From an uncultured Christensenellaceae bacterium (GTDB taxonomy: Bacteria; Bacillota; Clostridia; Christensenellales; UBA3700), in the NCBI GenBank assembly GCA_910588015.1, contig CAJUOK010000007.1, forward strand, positions 8,296-72,295: 64,000 bases of DNA, read 5' to 3'. Shown piece by piece: positions 16,573 to 26,489 of the stretch. Both the position numbers and the translations under genes were made by a program. Under the pieces are notes generated by a model, which saw only the letters and a program-made list of their open reading frames with translations, did not search any database and had not been told where the DNA came from. Each line of letters opens with the position of its first letter. Position 1 is the stretch's first letter.

Positions 16573-17550
16573 TCAATTGTCAAAACCGCAGTAAGTTTTG
16601 CCGTCAAACCCCAACTCTTTAAATATCTTGACTGCGAATAAATAATTTTCGTATATATCGTCGGGCACGTCTTCTCTATTGGGTTTGTAAATCTCGCAAT
16701 AAGAGGGATGGCAATGCGCCTCGATAATGCGATAATCATCTTTTCCTTGCAATTTTTCTCTATTAGCTATAAAATCGTTGTCGTCCAAAAATATGATATA
16801 AGAATCGTTGTCATTATCTTGCATTTTATATAGCATAACGCCGTAACAAATTCTGTAATGCTTAAACGCAACCAATTGATATTGTTGCAAAAAAGCGGGG
16901 AATTTTATATTGTGCATAGATATACACTTATTTTTGCAGTCATCGCAGTCTTTATTCTTACAATTATATAAGTCCCTATCGCCGTAATCGTACATATTGA
17001 CGTCAATTATTTCCAATCTTTTACCCAACAGACATTCGCCGCGACGACCGACTTTATTGTGAATATCCGACGGCTTTTTAGGCGCAACCGCCGTAGATTT
17101 AAAAATTTTGTAGTAAACGTATTTGCCGCCTATCAAAGTTCCCGCTTTGCTACTCGGTACGTAACCGTCTTCGTATTCTTTATTGTAATATTTAATAAGC
17201 GTCAAAGCGTCTTGGTAAGTCTTGGTAACAAACTGCCTGTCTTCGGGAAAAGCGTCGTCGGTAATTATGTTTATTTCATACACGCAATCGTCGGACGGGC
17301 GCATAAAGCAGCCGTAATCTTCGCTATGCGATTGGAGAAGTTTTTTTGCGTGAAACACTACGTCTTTATCTTCGATACAATTTATCGCTTCTTCCAAAAG
17401 TTGCATTTTCTCGTTGAAATTTCTAGAATAGTCGTTGATAATAACAAGCAAATCTTTCTCTTTGAATTTAAACTTGCTTGTCTTTAAAAATTCCTTTAAA
17501 GTATCGGACGGTATCAACTTTATAACTTTGTTGTAAAACTTCTTATCCAT
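16573..17550 (-). CDS. Unknown protein with a JAMM/JAB-like metal motif
   Basis: 325 residues. Near the C-terminus, HCHPSYCEIYKPNREDV resembles the JAMM metalloprotease motif HxHP...PSxxD, with Asn in place of Ser and two extra residues in the loop. A cysteine cluster (CKNKDCDDCKNKC) near residue 200 could bind zinc. The N-terminal 75 residues are helical. Peptidase activity is uncertain. It starts three bases after the rsmA stop and is likely co-transcribed with it. Confidence 0.55.
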   Translation of the reverse strand: MDKKFYNKVIKLIPSDTLKEFLKTSKFKFKEKDLLVIINDYSRNFNEKMQLLEEAINCIEDKDVVFHAKKLLQSHSEDYGCFMRPSDDCVYEINIITDDAFPEDRQFVTKTYQDALTLIKYYNKEYEDGYVPSSKAGTLIGGKYVYYKIFKSTAVAPKKPSDIHNKVGRRGECLLGKRLEIIDVNMYDYGDRDLYNCKNKDCDDCKNKCISMHNIKFPAFLQQYQLVAFKHYRICYGVMLYKMQDNDNDSYIIFLDDNDFIANREKLQGKDDYRIIEAHCHPSYCEIYKPNREDVPDDIYENYLFAVKIFKELGFDGKTYCGFDN

Positions 17551-17553
17551 AAT

Positions 17554-18384
17554 TTATCCAAGCAATAATTGGCTCAACCTAATAAAATGCTCTATATCCA
17601 ACGCTTCGCCTCTGATTCTTTCGTCAAGTCCCATATCGCTCAACGCTTTGTTTGCAACTTCTCTGCTCACGCCTAAACCGTTCATAAGATTGTTGACAAG
17701 AGTCTTGCGTCGCATTGCAAAAGCGCATCTGATTACCTTTTTTACTTTGGCTTTGTCAACGCGCGCGTAAGTATCGTCGAGGTCGATACGCACAATACAG
17801 CTGTCGACGTTCGGTTGCGGCGTAAACATTTGTCTCGGCACGTCGCGCATTATCTTCGCCTTACCTTCCAGCGCGATTGCCAAAGTTATTACGCCGTAAT
17901 CTCCTTCTGTCGAAGTAGAAGTCAACCTTACGCCGACTTCTTTTTGTATCATCACGGTTATGCTTTGGGGACGTCTGGTCCTCTCCAAAAATCTCATTAT
18001 AATAGGCGTGGTAATATAATACGGAAGGTTGGCTACGACTTTATAATTCTTGCCTTCCAACAGCTCGTCGAGTTCTTCGTCGTTTACTTTTTGTATATCT
18101 CTGAAAATCACTTCGACTTTATCTTCCAAGCCCTTAAGAGTCTGTCCCAATATCGGCACAAGATTTCTATCTATCTCAAATGCCAATACTTTGCCCGCGG
18201 ACTTTGCAAGCTCTCTCGTTAGCGTGCCTGCGCCCGCGCCTATCTCCACGACAATGTCGTCTTCGCAAACTCCGCTGTCCTTTACCATTGCTTGCAAAAG
18301 ATTGGTGTCCGTGATAAAATTCTGCCCGAACTGCTTATTGAATCTGAAATTATGGTCTTGTAAAATTTGTTTTATATCGCTCAT
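17554..18384 (-). CDS. rsmA: 16S rRNA adenine-N6,N6 dimethyltransferase
   Basis: 276 residues, standard KsgA/RsmA length. FGQNFITDTNLLQAMV, the AdoMet loop VVEIGAGAGTLTRELA and the catalytic NLPYYITTPI are all present. It dimethylates two adjacent adenines in helix 45 of 16S rRNA during small-subunit assembly. The metG–tatD–rsmA order is conserved in Firmicutes; the rnmV gene often found between them is missing and replaced by two other genes. Confidence 0.96.
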   Translation of the reverse strand: MSDIKQILQDHNFRFNKQFGQNFITDTNLLQAMVKDSGVCEDDIVVEIGAGAGTLTRELAKSAGKVLAFEIDRNLVPILGQTLKGLEDKVEVIFRDIQKVNDEELDELLEGKNYKVVANLPYYITTPIIMRFLERTRRPQSITVMIQKEVGVRLTSTSTEGDYGVITLAIALEGKAKIMRDVPRQMFTPQPNVDSCIVRIDLDDTYARVDKAKVKKVIRCAFAMRRKTLVNNLMNGLGVSREVANKALSDMGLDERIRGEALDIEHFIRLSQLLLG

Positions 18385-18394
18385 ATTATCTAAA

Positions 18395-18610
18395 TTAATT
18401 ATTCTTGTTCCGCTTATTTTCCACGACCTTTCTGACTGTAGTAAAAGCTAATACAAATACGGCAATCAGTTCCGACACTCCTAAAGTAACCGTCGCCGCT
18501 TTTGGAAGTTCATAACCTGCCACGCTTACCGCCGCTATTATCACCATAGCCACTGCTATGACTAATAGACTTAACGTCCAAAATATGTCGATTGCCCTAT
18601 ATTTTTTCAT
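18395..18610 (-). CDS. Small two-pass membrane protein
   Basis: 71 residues with hydrophobic segments at about 9-30 and 40-60 and a basic C-terminus (ENKRNKNN). Ribosome site CAAGGAGCGGAT. It ends ten bases before rsmA. No family recognised. Confidence 0.6.
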   Translation of the reverse strand: MKKYRAIDIFWTLSLLVIAVAMVIIAAVSVAGYELPKAATVTLGVSELIAVFVLAFTTVRKVVENKRNKNN

Positions 18611-18643
18611 ATCCGCTCCTTGTAAACGTTAAATACGACATCT

Positions 18644-19240
18644 CTACAACAACTCCCGCACACGCAATTTTGCGCCGACTGATTTGGCAATCTCCCTTGC
18701 CTTGTCAATCTCTTCTTTACCTATCACGTCCACAACGCTCAATACCACGTTGGCTCCGCAATCTACGCACTTCTTTGCAAAATCAAGCATAATTTCAAAG
18801 GCTCTCTCGCCGTAATCGCTGTGACATATCTTATCATACTTGACAGCGTCGGTGGCGTTGAGCGAAATATTGATTGTATCTATGCATTTGGATATTCTCG
18901 CGGTAATGTCTTCTCCCAATATCTCGTTTGCCTGACCGTTGGTATTCAGCCTTGTTTTGCCGCCTTTGGAATGTACGTATTCGCATATCTTCTCTATAGC
19001 GTCAAATCTGTAAGTAGGTTCGCCGTATCCGCAAAAAACCACCTCTCCGTAATCTTCAAGTCTATAATCTCTTTGTAGAATATCAACCACCGTCTCGGCG
19101 CTCGGCTCGTCTTTTATCCACAAATCTCCGTATATGGGTTTGTCATAATATCGCACGCAAAATTCGCAGCGGTTGGAACATCTATTGGTCAAATTGATAT
19201 ATATATTGTTATCCACTGTATATACGTATTTATTTTGCAT
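18644..19240 (-). CDS. TatD-associated radical SAM protein (TIGR04038-like)
   Basis: 198 residues. The motif NRCSNRCEFCVRYYD supplies the CxxxCxxC iron-sulphur ligands near residue 22. VVFCGYGEPTYRFDAI is the glycine-rich AdoMet region. Members of this short radical SAM family are defined by their position beside tatD, which is the case here (it lies nine bases downstream). Reaction unknown. Ribosome site AGGTGACGAT. Confidence 0.88.
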   Translation of the reverse strand: MQNKYVYTVDNNIYINLTNRCSNRCEFCVRYYDKPIYGDLWIKDEPSAETVVDILQRDYRLEDYGEVVFCGYGEPTYRFDAIEKICEYVHSKGGKTRLNTNGQANEILGEDITARISKCIDTINISLNATDAVKYDKICHSDYGERAFEIMLDFAKKCVDCGANVVLSVVDVIGKEEIDKAREIAKSVGAKLRVRELL

Positions 19241-19249
19241 ATCGTCACC

Positions 19250-20023
19250 TCATTTACCGTACTTAAAAAACAGTCTTTTGGTATTCTCCAAAGTCAATCT
19301 TTCTATTTCTTCTCTGTCTACGCCCTTTATTTCGGCAATCTTTTGGACGACAAGAGTGACATATTTAGGCTCGTTGGGCTGTCCTCTGAACGGAACGGGA
19401 GTCATATAAGGACAATCCGTCTCCACCAACAGTCTGTCTTGGCGGATTGCTTTGACCACGTCGTCTTTTTTTGCATTTTTAAAAGTTATTGCGCCGCCTA
19501 AAGCGTAATAACAGTCGAATTTGTCAAAGCGTTTTATCATCTCCGCGCTACCGCAATAGCAATGCAACAACACTCCGCAATTTAATTTATCCCTATGCGC
19601 TTGCAGTATGTCTATCGCGTCACCGTATGCGTCGCGTATATGCAACGCTATCGGCAAGCCGACTTTGTCCGCCAGCTCTATTTGTCTTGCAAAGACGTCG
19701 CGCTGAACGTCTCTTTCCGACTTGTCGTAAAAATAATCAAGTCCTATTTCGCCGATAGCCAACACTTTTTTATGCCTAGCGTTTGCCAAATAAAAATTTT
19801 CGCTCTCGTCGTCGTAATACTTTGCGTCGTGAGGATGCGTGCCTATAATAGCATAAATAGCGTCATAGCTGTCGGCAAGTCTAATTGCGTTTTGCGAAGA
19901 CGCGAGGTCGTATCCCACTTCGAATACGCTCTCCAAATTATCGCGCAAAAGATTTTGCGAAATTTCGTCCGTTCTGTCCGCAAGTCTTTCGTCGCCGAGG
20001 TGCGCGTGCGAATCGATTATCAT
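19250..20023 (-). CDS. tatD: TatD family metal-dependent hydrolase
   Basis: 257 residues. It starts IDSHAHLGD (metal ligands HxH), then AIGEIGLDYFY, ALHIRDAYGDAI, LLHCYCGSAEM and VETDCPYMTPVPFRG, all conserved metal-site motifs of the family. TatD enzymes act as 3'-exonucleases or D-aminoacyl-tRNA deacylases in different bacteria. One base separates it from the metG stop. Confidence 0.93.
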   Translation of the reverse strand: MIIDSHAHLGDERLADRTDEISQNLLRDNLESVFEVGYDLASSQNAIRLADSYDAIYAIIGTHPHDAKYYDDESENFYLANARHKKVLAIGEIGLDYFYDKSERDVQRDVFARQIELADKVGLPIALHIRDAYGDAIDILQAHRDKLNCGVLLHCYCGSAEMIKRFDKFDCYYALGGAITFKNAKKDDVVKAIRQDRLLVETDCPYMTPVPFRGQPNEPKYVTLVVQKIAEIKGVDREEIERLTLENTKRLFFKYGK

Positions 20024-20024
20024 A

Positions 20025-21995
20025 TCAACCCACTTCGCTGCCCGCTTTGACAGGCTTCGACGGCGATATCAAAGCAAGCTCTCCGTTTTCGTCTTGGGCG
20101 CAAAGAATCATTCCCTGCGACTCAATGCCGCGCAATTTAACGGGCTTAAGATTGGATACGACGACAACTTGCTTGCCGACCATTTCTTCGGGAGAATAAT
20201 ATTTTGCAATGCCGCTGACTATAGTACGCGGTTTTTCTTCTCCAACGTCGATTTGCGAACAAAGCAACTTGTCGGCTTTTTCTACTTTCTTACATTCCAA
20301 TACCTTGCCTACTTTTAATTGAACTTTGGCAAAGTCTTCTATGCCAATCTGCTCCAACGTCACTGTATTTTCCACTTTTTTATCCTCTTTTAATTGCTCT
20401 TTGACTTGCTTTCTCTGCTCTTCCAATATGCCGTCCATAACTTTTAATTCCTTGGCTATATCTATTCTTTGGAAAAGCTGTTCGCCTTTGTCGACTGTCA
20501 AACCGTAGATTTTTGCGCCGAATTTTTCTATGCTGTCAAAACAAGTCAATGCCTTATCCTCGCCTATTCCCAATTTCCTGAATATCTTTATCGGCGTCTG
20601 CGTCAAAAACGGCTGAAGAATTACCGACGTCATTCTTATTGTTTCGCACAAGTTGTAAAGCACCGTCTTGAGTCTCTCTTTTCCCTCTTCCGTCTTGGCG
20701 AGTATCCAAGGCGTGCATTCGTCTATATATTTGTTGGCGCGCTGAATAACTTTAAAAATAGTATCCAATGCTTCGGGAGCGCGCATTTCGTCCATATACG
20801 CGGTCACCGCAGGATACATATTTTCCGCCATTGCGATTAGATTCTTATCAATATCGTTGCTATCGGTCGGCGCGGGAATGACGCCGTCGAAATATTGAGC
20901 GACCATCGCCGTAACTCGCGAAACGAGATTGCCAAGGTCGTTGGCAAGGTCGCTGTTGCGAAGTTTTAAGAAAATTTCGTTGGTAAAATTGCCGTCCTGT
21001 CCGAATGGCACTTCGCGAAGCATATAATATCTCAAAGCGTCGACGCCGTATCTTTCGCAAAGTATAAACGGGTCTACTATATTTCCTTTTGATTTGCTCA
21101 TCTTGTCGTTGTTAAACATCAGCCAACCGTGACCGTATACCTTTTTGGGCAGCGGCAAATCCAGCGCCATAAGTATAGCTGGCCATATTATTGAGTGGAA
21201 TCGTATGATTTCCTTGCCCATCATATGCACGTCGGCAGGCCAATACTTTTTGAATAATTCGTCATTATCGCCGCCGTAACCCAACGCGGTGATATAATTC
21301 GTCAGCGCGTCTATCCAAACATAGACAACGTGCTTGGTATCAAAAGGCACTTTTACGCCCCAGTCAAACGAAGTTCTCGATACGCACAAATCTTGAAGTC
21401 CCGGTTTTATAAAATTATTGAGCATTTCATTTTGACGGGTGACAGGTTGCAAAAATTCTTTATCCTCTTCGATAAGTTTTTGTATTCTGTCTTGGTATTT
21501 ACTCAAACGGAAGAAATAACTCTCCTCTTTGGTCAATTCCACATCTCTGCCGCAGTCGGGACATTTGCCGTCTTTGAGTTGCGTTTTTGTCCAAAAAGCC
21601 TCGCACGGCGTGCAATACCAACCCTCGTAAGCGCTCTTGTAAATATCGCCTTTTTTATATAATTTGTCAAATATTTTCTGAACGGCTTTTTCGTGTTCGT
21701 CGTCGGTAGTTCTGATAAACTTGTCGTAAGATATATCGAGCAAATCCCAAAGTTTTTTGAGTTCGTCCACAACTCCGTCGATATACTTCTTTACCTCGAC
21801 TCCGTGAGAAGCGGCGACTTTTTGAATTTTCTGACCGTGCTCGTCGGTACCCGTAAGATAAAATACGTCGTATCCCTGCATACGCTTGTATCTTGCCAAT
21901 GCGTCGCAAATAATCGTCGTATAGCACGTTCCTATATGCCACTTGCCGCTCGGATAATATATAGGCGTAGTGATGTAATATTTTTTCTTCTCCAT
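20025..21995 (-). CDS. metG: Methionyl-tRNA synthetase
   Basis: 656 residues from the ATG at 21995 (GGAAGGTTGAT before it). PSGKWHIGTCYTT holds the HIGH-type motif, NDKMSKSKGNI the KMSKS motif. A zinc knuckle (CTPCEAFWTKTQLKDGKCPDCG) follows near residue 130. The C-terminal 110 residues are a tRNA-binding OB-fold domain (VGKVLECKKVEKADKLLC). It charges tRNA-Met. No T-box or SAM riboswitch is seen in the leader; a plain promoter lies at 22029-22057. Confidence 0.97.
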   Translation of the reverse strand: MEKKKYYITTPIYYPSGKWHIGTCYTTIICDALARYKRMQGYDVFYLTGTDEHGQKIQKVAASHGVEVKKYIDGVVDELKKLWDLLDISYDKFIRTTDDEHEKAVQKIFDKLYKKGDIYKSAYEGWYCTPCEAFWTKTQLKDGKCPDCGRDVELTKEESYFFRLSKYQDRIQKLIEEDKEFLQPVTRQNEMLNNFIKPGLQDLCVSRTSFDWGVKVPFDTKHVVYVWIDALTNYITALGYGGDNDELFKKYWPADVHMMGKEIIRFHSIIWPAILMALDLPLPKKVYGHGWLMFNNDKMSKSKGNIVDPFILCERYGVDALRYYMLREVPFGQDGNFTNEIFLKLRNSDLANDLGNLVSRVTAMVAQYFDGVIPAPTDSNDIDKNLIAMAENMYPAVTAYMDEMRAPEALDTIFKVIQRANKYIDECTPWILAKTEEGKERLKTVLYNLCETIRMTSVILQPFLTQTPIKIFRKLGIGEDKALTCFDSIEKFGAKIYGLTVDKGEQLFQRIDIAKELKVMDGILEEQRKQVKEQLKEDKKVENTVTLEQIGIEDFAKVQLKVGKVLECKKVEKADKLLCSQIDVGEEKPRTIVSGIAKYYSPEEMVGKQVVVVSNLKPVKLRGIESQGMILCAQDENGELALISPSKPVKAGSEVG

Positions 21996-22028
21996 ATCAA
22001 CCTTCCGATAAAATAAATTATTTATAAT

Positions 22029-22057
22029 ATTATACATTACGCGTATAAAAAAGTAAA
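22029..22057 (-). promoter_or_regulatory. Promoter of metG operon
   Basis: TTTACT, 17-base spacer, TATAAT on the minus strand, about 34 bases before the metG ATG. Confidence 0.65.
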
Positions 22058-22156
22058 CACAATGGTGTCACTAAAATTTCAATATCAATCTATAAAATGA
22101 AAATCTATTTTTGTATACGTAAGTTTTAACGATGCGATATAAATTTACAAACGGTA

Positions 22157-22185
22157 TTGACTTTAGAAATATTATGTATTATAAT
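22157..22185 (+). promoter_or_regulatory. Promoter of the candidate small RNA
   Basis: TTGACT, 17-base spacer, TATAAT on the plus strand. The predicted start is near 22191-22192. No plus-strand protein gene follows. Confidence 0.75.
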
Positions 22186-22190
22186 TAAAG

Positions 22191-22270
22191 AGGAAATAGA
22201 ACACATATAATAGTTGTTCATTGTTGTTTCCTCCTATTTGTTTCCGCCCGATGTTTTCGGGCGGTTTTTT
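22191..22270 (+). ncRNA. Candidate small RNA of about 80 nt with an anti-Shine-Dalgarno motif
   Basis: The stretch lies between a consensus promoter and a textbook terminator on the plus strand. It has no ATG. GAGGAAA near its 5' end can pair with TTTCCTC at 22227-22233. CCTCCT at 22230-22235 is complementary to Shine-Dalgarno AGGAGG, as in C-rich Firmicutes sRNAs that block translation. A weak TTG frame crosses the terminator and is not credible. Expression and targets are unknown. Confidence 0.65.
22244..22270 (+). terminator. Terminator of the candidate small RNA
   Basis: CCGCCCGA / TCGGGCGG with loop TGTTT and a TTTTTT tract on the plus strand. The minus strand has no T-tract after the stem. 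Confidence 0.92.
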
Positions 22271-22277
22271 ATTTGTA

Positions 22278-22484
22278 TTATTTAGAAGGTCCCGATATAT
22301 ACGGGTCGCACATATTTAGTCCCAGCGCGATTCCAATCACTACCCAAAGCGCTACGCCGTAAAACATACTTTGGAAAAAAGTCTTTTTATAATCTTTATT
22401 TTTAACAACAAAATATAGTATCAAAGCCACTGGAGGCAACAGTACGCCTGTCAAAAAACATAAATCTTTGAGGGTCTTTGCCAT
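22278..22484 (-). CDS. Small two-pass membrane protein downstream of ntpD
   Basis: 68 residues from the ATG at 22484, one base after the ntpD stop and with GAGGAGGTT before it. Two hydrophobic segments at about residues 9-27 and 40-60. It occupies the place of the small ntpH gene in Enterococcus hirae, but similarity is not shown. It is probably made from the ntpD transcript. Confidence 0.65.
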   Translation of the reverse strand: MAKTLKDLCFLTGVLLPPVALILYFVVKNKDYKKTFFQSMFYGVALWVVIGIALGLNMCDPYISGPSK

Positions 22485-22485
22485 A

Positions 22486-23124
22486 TCACAAAACCTCCTC
22501 GGCAATCATAGCCTTGACCTTGACAAGGCGAACTACTGTGCTTCTCTCATTCTCGTCAAGCTTCATAGTTATAAATCTGATAGTCTCCTCCAATTGAGGT
22601 ATCATAACGTATTCCAAGGCGTTGACGCGACGGCGGTTCTTTTCTATTTCTATCGCAAGCATATTGCAAGTCTTTTCGACTTCTGCAAGTTTGACAAGAC
22701 TCTTGAGCAAACCGCCCATAACTTCTACCGACTCGTCTAGCTCCGCGGTAACCGCCGAAAAAGAATAGGGATATTTGTCTCCCTCTTGGCTCTCTTTGAC
22801 AGAAATCAAAGGCACGAGCACGCTCATTACGTTTTGGCTATCCAATTCTATCTCAACTTTTTTAGACGGCATTGCCACGGCTTCCTGTATGACGGCGTCG
22901 TCGCTCACAGCCTTTGCTACGACAAAAGTTGTCAAAGCCGATTTGAGTTCTTTTTCGACTTGTTCTCGCTGCGCTTTATTTTGGTTTGCAAATTCCATAA
23001 ACCGTCTTATCATCTCGTCCGATTTATCTTTTAAGAGCTTGTGCCCTCTTTTTGCCATATTAAGCCGAGTCTTCAATCTTTTCAACTCCATTCTTGTGGG
23101 GTTGACGTTAAGTCTTTCTGCCAT
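22486..23124 (-). CDS. ntpD: V-type ATP synthase subunit D
   Basis: 212 residues. NPTRMELKRLKTRLNMAKRGHKLLKDK is the family's N-terminal signature and the C-terminus (RRVNALEYVMIPQLEETIRFI) is the long helix of the rotor shaft. It forms the central stalk that links the A3B3 head to the membrane ring. Unlike the other subunits it is set apart by 180 bases that carry its own promoter and two TGAACA-N-TGTTCA palindromes. Confidence 0.95.
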   Translation of the reverse strand: MAERLNVNPTRMELKRLKTRLNMAKRGHKLLKDKSDEMIRRFMEFANQNKAQREQVEKELKSALTTFVVAKAVSDDAVIQEAVAMPSKKVEIELDSQNVMSVLVPLISVKESQEGDKYPYSFSAVTAELDESVEVMGGLLKSLVKLAEVEKTCNMLAIEIEKNRRRVNALEYVMIPQLEETIRFITMKLDENERSTVVRLVKVKAMIAEEVL

Positions 23125-23154
23125 TTGCCTGCCTTTTTTCTCAATAATTATGAT

Positions 23155-23167
23155 TGAACAATGTTCA
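23155..23167. promoter_or_regulatory. Putative TetR-type operator (ntpD proximal)
   Basis: Perfect palindrome TGAACA-A-TGTTCA, starting two bases after the TATAAT at 23170-23175 of a minus-strand promoter for ntpD. The same palindrome with the same placement occurs at the tetR promoter (38427-38439). Confidence 0.7.
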
Positions 23168-23169
23168 GT

Positions 23170-23175
23170 ATTATA
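23170..23175 (-). promoter_or_regulatory. -10 box before ntpD
   Basis: TATAAT on the minus strand, 45 bases before the ntpD ATG. No good -35 box is seen at 16-18 bases, so this promoter may be weak or need an activator. Confidence 0.45.
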
Positions 23176-23273
23176 TTAATCGACACATAGGCGATATTTT
23201 TACTGTTTTATATTTCAGTCGCTTTAGTCGTTCGTAAAACGCAATATTTGATTTTACTAACAGCTTTAACATA

Positions 23274-23288
23274 TTGAACATTGTTCAA
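23274..23288. promoter_or_regulatory. Putative TetR-type operator (distal, after ntpB)
   Basis: Perfect 15-base palindrome TTGAACA-T-TGTTCAA, 16 bases after the ntpB stop and 120 bases from the second site. The pair could allow looping or reflect two promoters. Confidence 0.65.
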
Positions 23289-23304
23289 ATAGCTTGATTT
23301 TGTA

Positions 23305-24705
23305 TTATTTATTATCCTCTTCAAGCTTTGCTTTGATTGGGTCGTAATACATCTCGAGATATTTGTCCTTGATACGCTTCATTTCCGACCTAGGCAAAAT
23401 AGTCAAGAGCTCCCAACCTATCTGCAAAGTCTCTTCAATGGTTCTGTCGGTATAGAATCCTTGATTGATATATCTCTTTTCGAATTCTTCGGCGAAATAT
23501 GCGTACTGTCTATCGAGCGGAGTCAAAGCCGCGTCGCCGAGAATAGCCGACAGTTCTTTACACTCCTTTCCTTTTGCATACGCGGCAAACAATTGATTCA
23601 TATTGCCGGAATGGTCTTCTCTCGTCTTACCTGCTCCTATACCTTTTTGTTTTAGACGGCTGAGCGACGGCAAAACGTCTATCGGAGGCGTGTATCCCTT
23701 TTTGTTAAGTTCTCTGCCGAATATTATCTGACCTTCGGTTATATAGCCCGTCAAATCGGGAATAGGATGCGTCTTATCATCTTCGGGCATAGTGAGTATC
23801 GGAATTTGCGTAATACTTCCCGACTTACCTCTGATTCTACCCGCTCTCTCATACATTGTCGCAAGGTCCGTATAAAGATAACCTGGATAACCTCTTCTGC
23901 CCGGCACTTCTTTTCTTGCCGCGGAAACTTCTCTCAACGCCTCGCAATAATTGGTAATATCCGTCATTATTACAAGCACGTGCATTCCTTTTTCAAAAGC
24001 AAGATACTCTGCCGCAGTCAACGCCATCTTCGGAGTGGATATACGCTCTATGGCAGGGTCGTTGGCAAGGTTGATAAACATTACGGCTCTCTCTATAGCT
24101 CCCGTCTTACGGAAGTCCTGCATAAAGAATTCTGCTTCTTCGTAAGTAATTCCAAGCGCCGCAAATACTACCGCGAATTTCGAATCGCTTCCAAGCACCT
24201 TTGCTTGACGCGCTATTTGAGCCGCAAGCTCGGCGTGCGGAAGTCCGGACGCGGAAAATACGGGTAACTTCTGACCTCTTACCAAGGTATTGAGTCCGTC
24301 GATTGCCGATATACCAGTCTGAATAAATTCGTCGGGATAATCTCTAGCCGCCGGATTTATAGGCTGACCGTTGATATCCAATTTCATCTCGGGAATAATA
24401 GCCGCGCCGCCGTCTTTGGGATTTCCCATACCGTCGAAAACTCTGCCCAACATATCTTCTGATACAGCGAGTTCTAGACTTCTGCCCAAAAATCTTGCCT
24501 TTGACGTGGACATCTGCAATCCCTGCGCTCCCTCGAACAACTGAACGAGAGCCTTGTCTTTGTTGACTTCGAGTACCTTACCTCTTCTTACTTTGCCGTC
24601 CTTGCCGCTTATTTCGACAAGTTCGTTGTAAGCCACGCCGTCAACTCCGTCGACAAGCATAAGCGGTCCTACGATTTCTCTTATTGACTTATATTCTTTT
24701 AACAT
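23305..24705 (-). CDS. ntpB: V-type ATP synthase subunit B
   Basis: 466 residues. [19 protein letters not shown] replaces the Walker A loop, as expected for the non-catalytic B subunit. [32 protein letters not shown] is the family signature. Alternates with A in the head ring. It starts 14 bases after the ntpA stop. Confidence 0.97.
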   Translation of the reverse strand: MLKEYKSIREIVGPLMLVDGVDGVAYNELVEISGKDGKVRRGKVLEVNKDKALVQLFEGAQGLQMSTSKARFLGRSLELAVSEDMLGRVFDGMGNPKDGGAAIIPEMKLDINGQPINPAARDYPDEFIQTGISAIDGLNTLVRGQKLPVFSASGLPHAELAAQIARQAKVLGSDSKFAVVFAALGITYEEAEFFMQDFRKTGAIERAVMFINLANDPAIERISTPKMALTAAEYLAFEKGMHVLVIMTDITNYCEALREVSAARKEVPGRRGYPGYLYTDLATMYERAGRIRGKSGSITQIPILTMPEDDKTHPIPDLTGYITEGQIIFGRELNKKGYTPPIDVLPSLSRLKQKGIGAGKTREDHSGNMNQLFAAYAKGKECKELSAILGDAALTPLDRQYAYFAEEFEKRYINQGFYTDRTIEETLQIGWELLTILPRSEMKRIKDKYLEMYYDPIKAKLEEDNK

Positions 24706-24719
24706 ACGTCTATATCTCC

Positions 24720-26489
24720 TTAATCCACATAAGACAGTTTATCGAGCTGTTCTTTCATAGACTCGTAAATCTCGTCGAATTTTGCTATTTCGCTCTCGGG
24801 AATAAACTTCATTCTGCCTATAGCCTCTCTTGCCGATATAGCTATTATATCGTCGAAATCCGCGCCTTTTTTAAGCGCTTCTTGCGAATATCTGTAACAC
24901 TCCAATATCAAATTGAGCATTTTATACTGTTTTGTCAAACTCGCAAAGGTATCCACGTCGTCGAAAGCGTCTTGTTGGAGATAGTCTTCTCTTATGGATT
25001 TTGCCGCTTCCATAGTCAGCCTGTCTTCATAACTCAAAGCGTCTACGCCTACTAAACGAACAATTTCGTCAAGATTGGCTTCTTCTTGCAATATAGTCAT
25101 TGCCTGCTGACGGTTTTCGTTCCAGTTCCTTTGCGTATTATCTCCGTACCACTGTCCCAATCTTTCGACATACAAAGAATAGCTCTGCAGCCAATCTATC
25201 GCCGGAAAGTGTCTCGCATAGGCAAGAGAAGAACTCAAGCCCCAAAATACTTTGACAATTCTCAAAGTAGCCTGTGTGACAGGCTCGGACAAATCTCCTC
25301 CCGGAGGAGACACCGCGCTGATTGCAGTGACCGAACCGACTCTCTCTTCGCTGCCCAACGTATGGACGATACCCGCTCTTTCATAATAACTTGCAAGTCT
25401 CGAAGCGAGATATGCGGGATAACCTTCGTCGCCCGGCATTTCTTCCAATCGGCTTGACATCTCTCTCAATGCCTCCGCCCAACGCGAGGAAGAATCCGCC
25501 ATTATCGCCACGTTATAGCCCATATCTCGGAAATACTCGGCAATTGTGATACCCGTATACATTGACGCTTCGCGCGCCGCAACAGGCATATCGGACGTAT
25601 TTGCTATTAGCACCGTCCTCTTCATAAGCGCTTCGCCCGTCTTGGGGTCGATTAGCTCGGGAAATTCATTGAGAACGTCGGTCATCTCGTTGCCGCGCTC
25701 TCCGCAGCCAACATAAACTATTATATCTGCGTCAGACCACTTTGCAAGCTGATGCTGCACGACGGTTTTTCCGCTTCCAAACGGTCCCGGTATACAAGCC
25801 GCGCCGCCTTTTGCAACAGGGAAAAACGTGTCGATGGTACGCTGTCCCGTGACAAGAGGAGCAACGGGATACATCTTGCTCTTAAAAGGTCTGCCTATTC
25901 TCACCGCCCACTTCTGACACATTGTGACTTTGACGTCGCCCTTCGAAGTCGTAATAACGCATATTACGTCGTCGACGGTATGTTCGCCGCTCGATATTGA
26001 TTTTATCTTACCTTCTACTCCCACGGGAACCATAATTCTATGTTCTACGACTTTTGTCTCTTGAACAACGCCCAATACGTCGCCCGCGCAAACCTCGTCG
26101 CCCTTGGATTTCTTTGCAACGAAATTCCAAAGTTTTTTATGGTCAATCGCAGGTATTTCCACTCCGCGACCGATTCTTTCGCCCGTCTTCTCGACAAGCT
26201 TTTGAAGAGGTCTCTGTATACCGTCGTAAATACCTTCGATAATGCCCGGTCCCAACTCTACGCTGAGAGGAGCGCCTGTGGATATAACTTGCGCTCCCGT
26301 GCCCAAACCGCTAGTCTCTTCATAGACTTGAATCGACGCCTTATCGTCGCGCAATTCTATTATTTCGCCTATAAGATTTTCTTTGCCGACTCTGACTACG
26401 TCGAACATTTTGCAGTTGCGCATTCCTTCCGCTACGATAAGCGGACCGGAAACTTTGATAACTCTTCCTATCTCTTGTTGCATAATCAA
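24720..26489 (-). CDS. ntpA: V-type ATP synthase catalytic subunit A
   Basis: 589 residues. Walker A is [44 protein letters not shown] includes Walker B region residues. The 'non-homologous' insertion of about 90 residues typical of A subunits is present before the P-loop. It hydrolyses or makes ATP in the head. The start overlaps ntpG by four bases. Confidence 0.98.
   Translation of the reverse strand: MIMQQEIGRVIKVSGPLIVAEGMRNCKMFDVVRVGKENLIGEIIELRDDKASIQVYEETSGLGTGAQVISTGAPLSVELGPGIIEGIYDGIQRPLQKLVEKTGERIGRGVEIPAIDHKKLWNFVAKKSKGDEVCAGDVLGVVQETKVVEHRIMVPVGVEGKIKSISSGEHTVDDVICVITTSKGDVKVTMCQKWAVRIGRPFKSKMYPVAPLVTGQRTIDTFFPVAKGGAACIPGPFGSGKTVVQHQLAKWSDADIIVYVGCGERGNEMTDVLNEFPELIDPKTGEALMKRTVLIANTSDMPVAAREASMYTGITIAEYFRDMGYNVAIMADSSSRWAEALREMSSRLEEMPGDEGYPAYLASRLASYYERAGIVHTLGSEERVGSVTAISAVSPPGGDLSEPVTQATLRIVKVFWGLSSSLAYARHFPAIDWLQSYSLYVERLGQWYGDNTQRNWNENRQQAMTILQEEANLDEIVRLVGVDALSYEDRLTMEAAKSIREDYLQQDAFDDVDTFASLTKQYKMLNLILECYRYSQEALKKGADFDDIIAISAREAIGRMKFIPESEIAKFDEIYESMKEQLDKLSYVD

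Noticed and set aside
21996..22156. T-box or SAM riboswitch before metG
   Set aside because: The metG promoter at 22029-22057 leaves only about 30 bases of leader, and no conserved riboswitch core is seen upstream.
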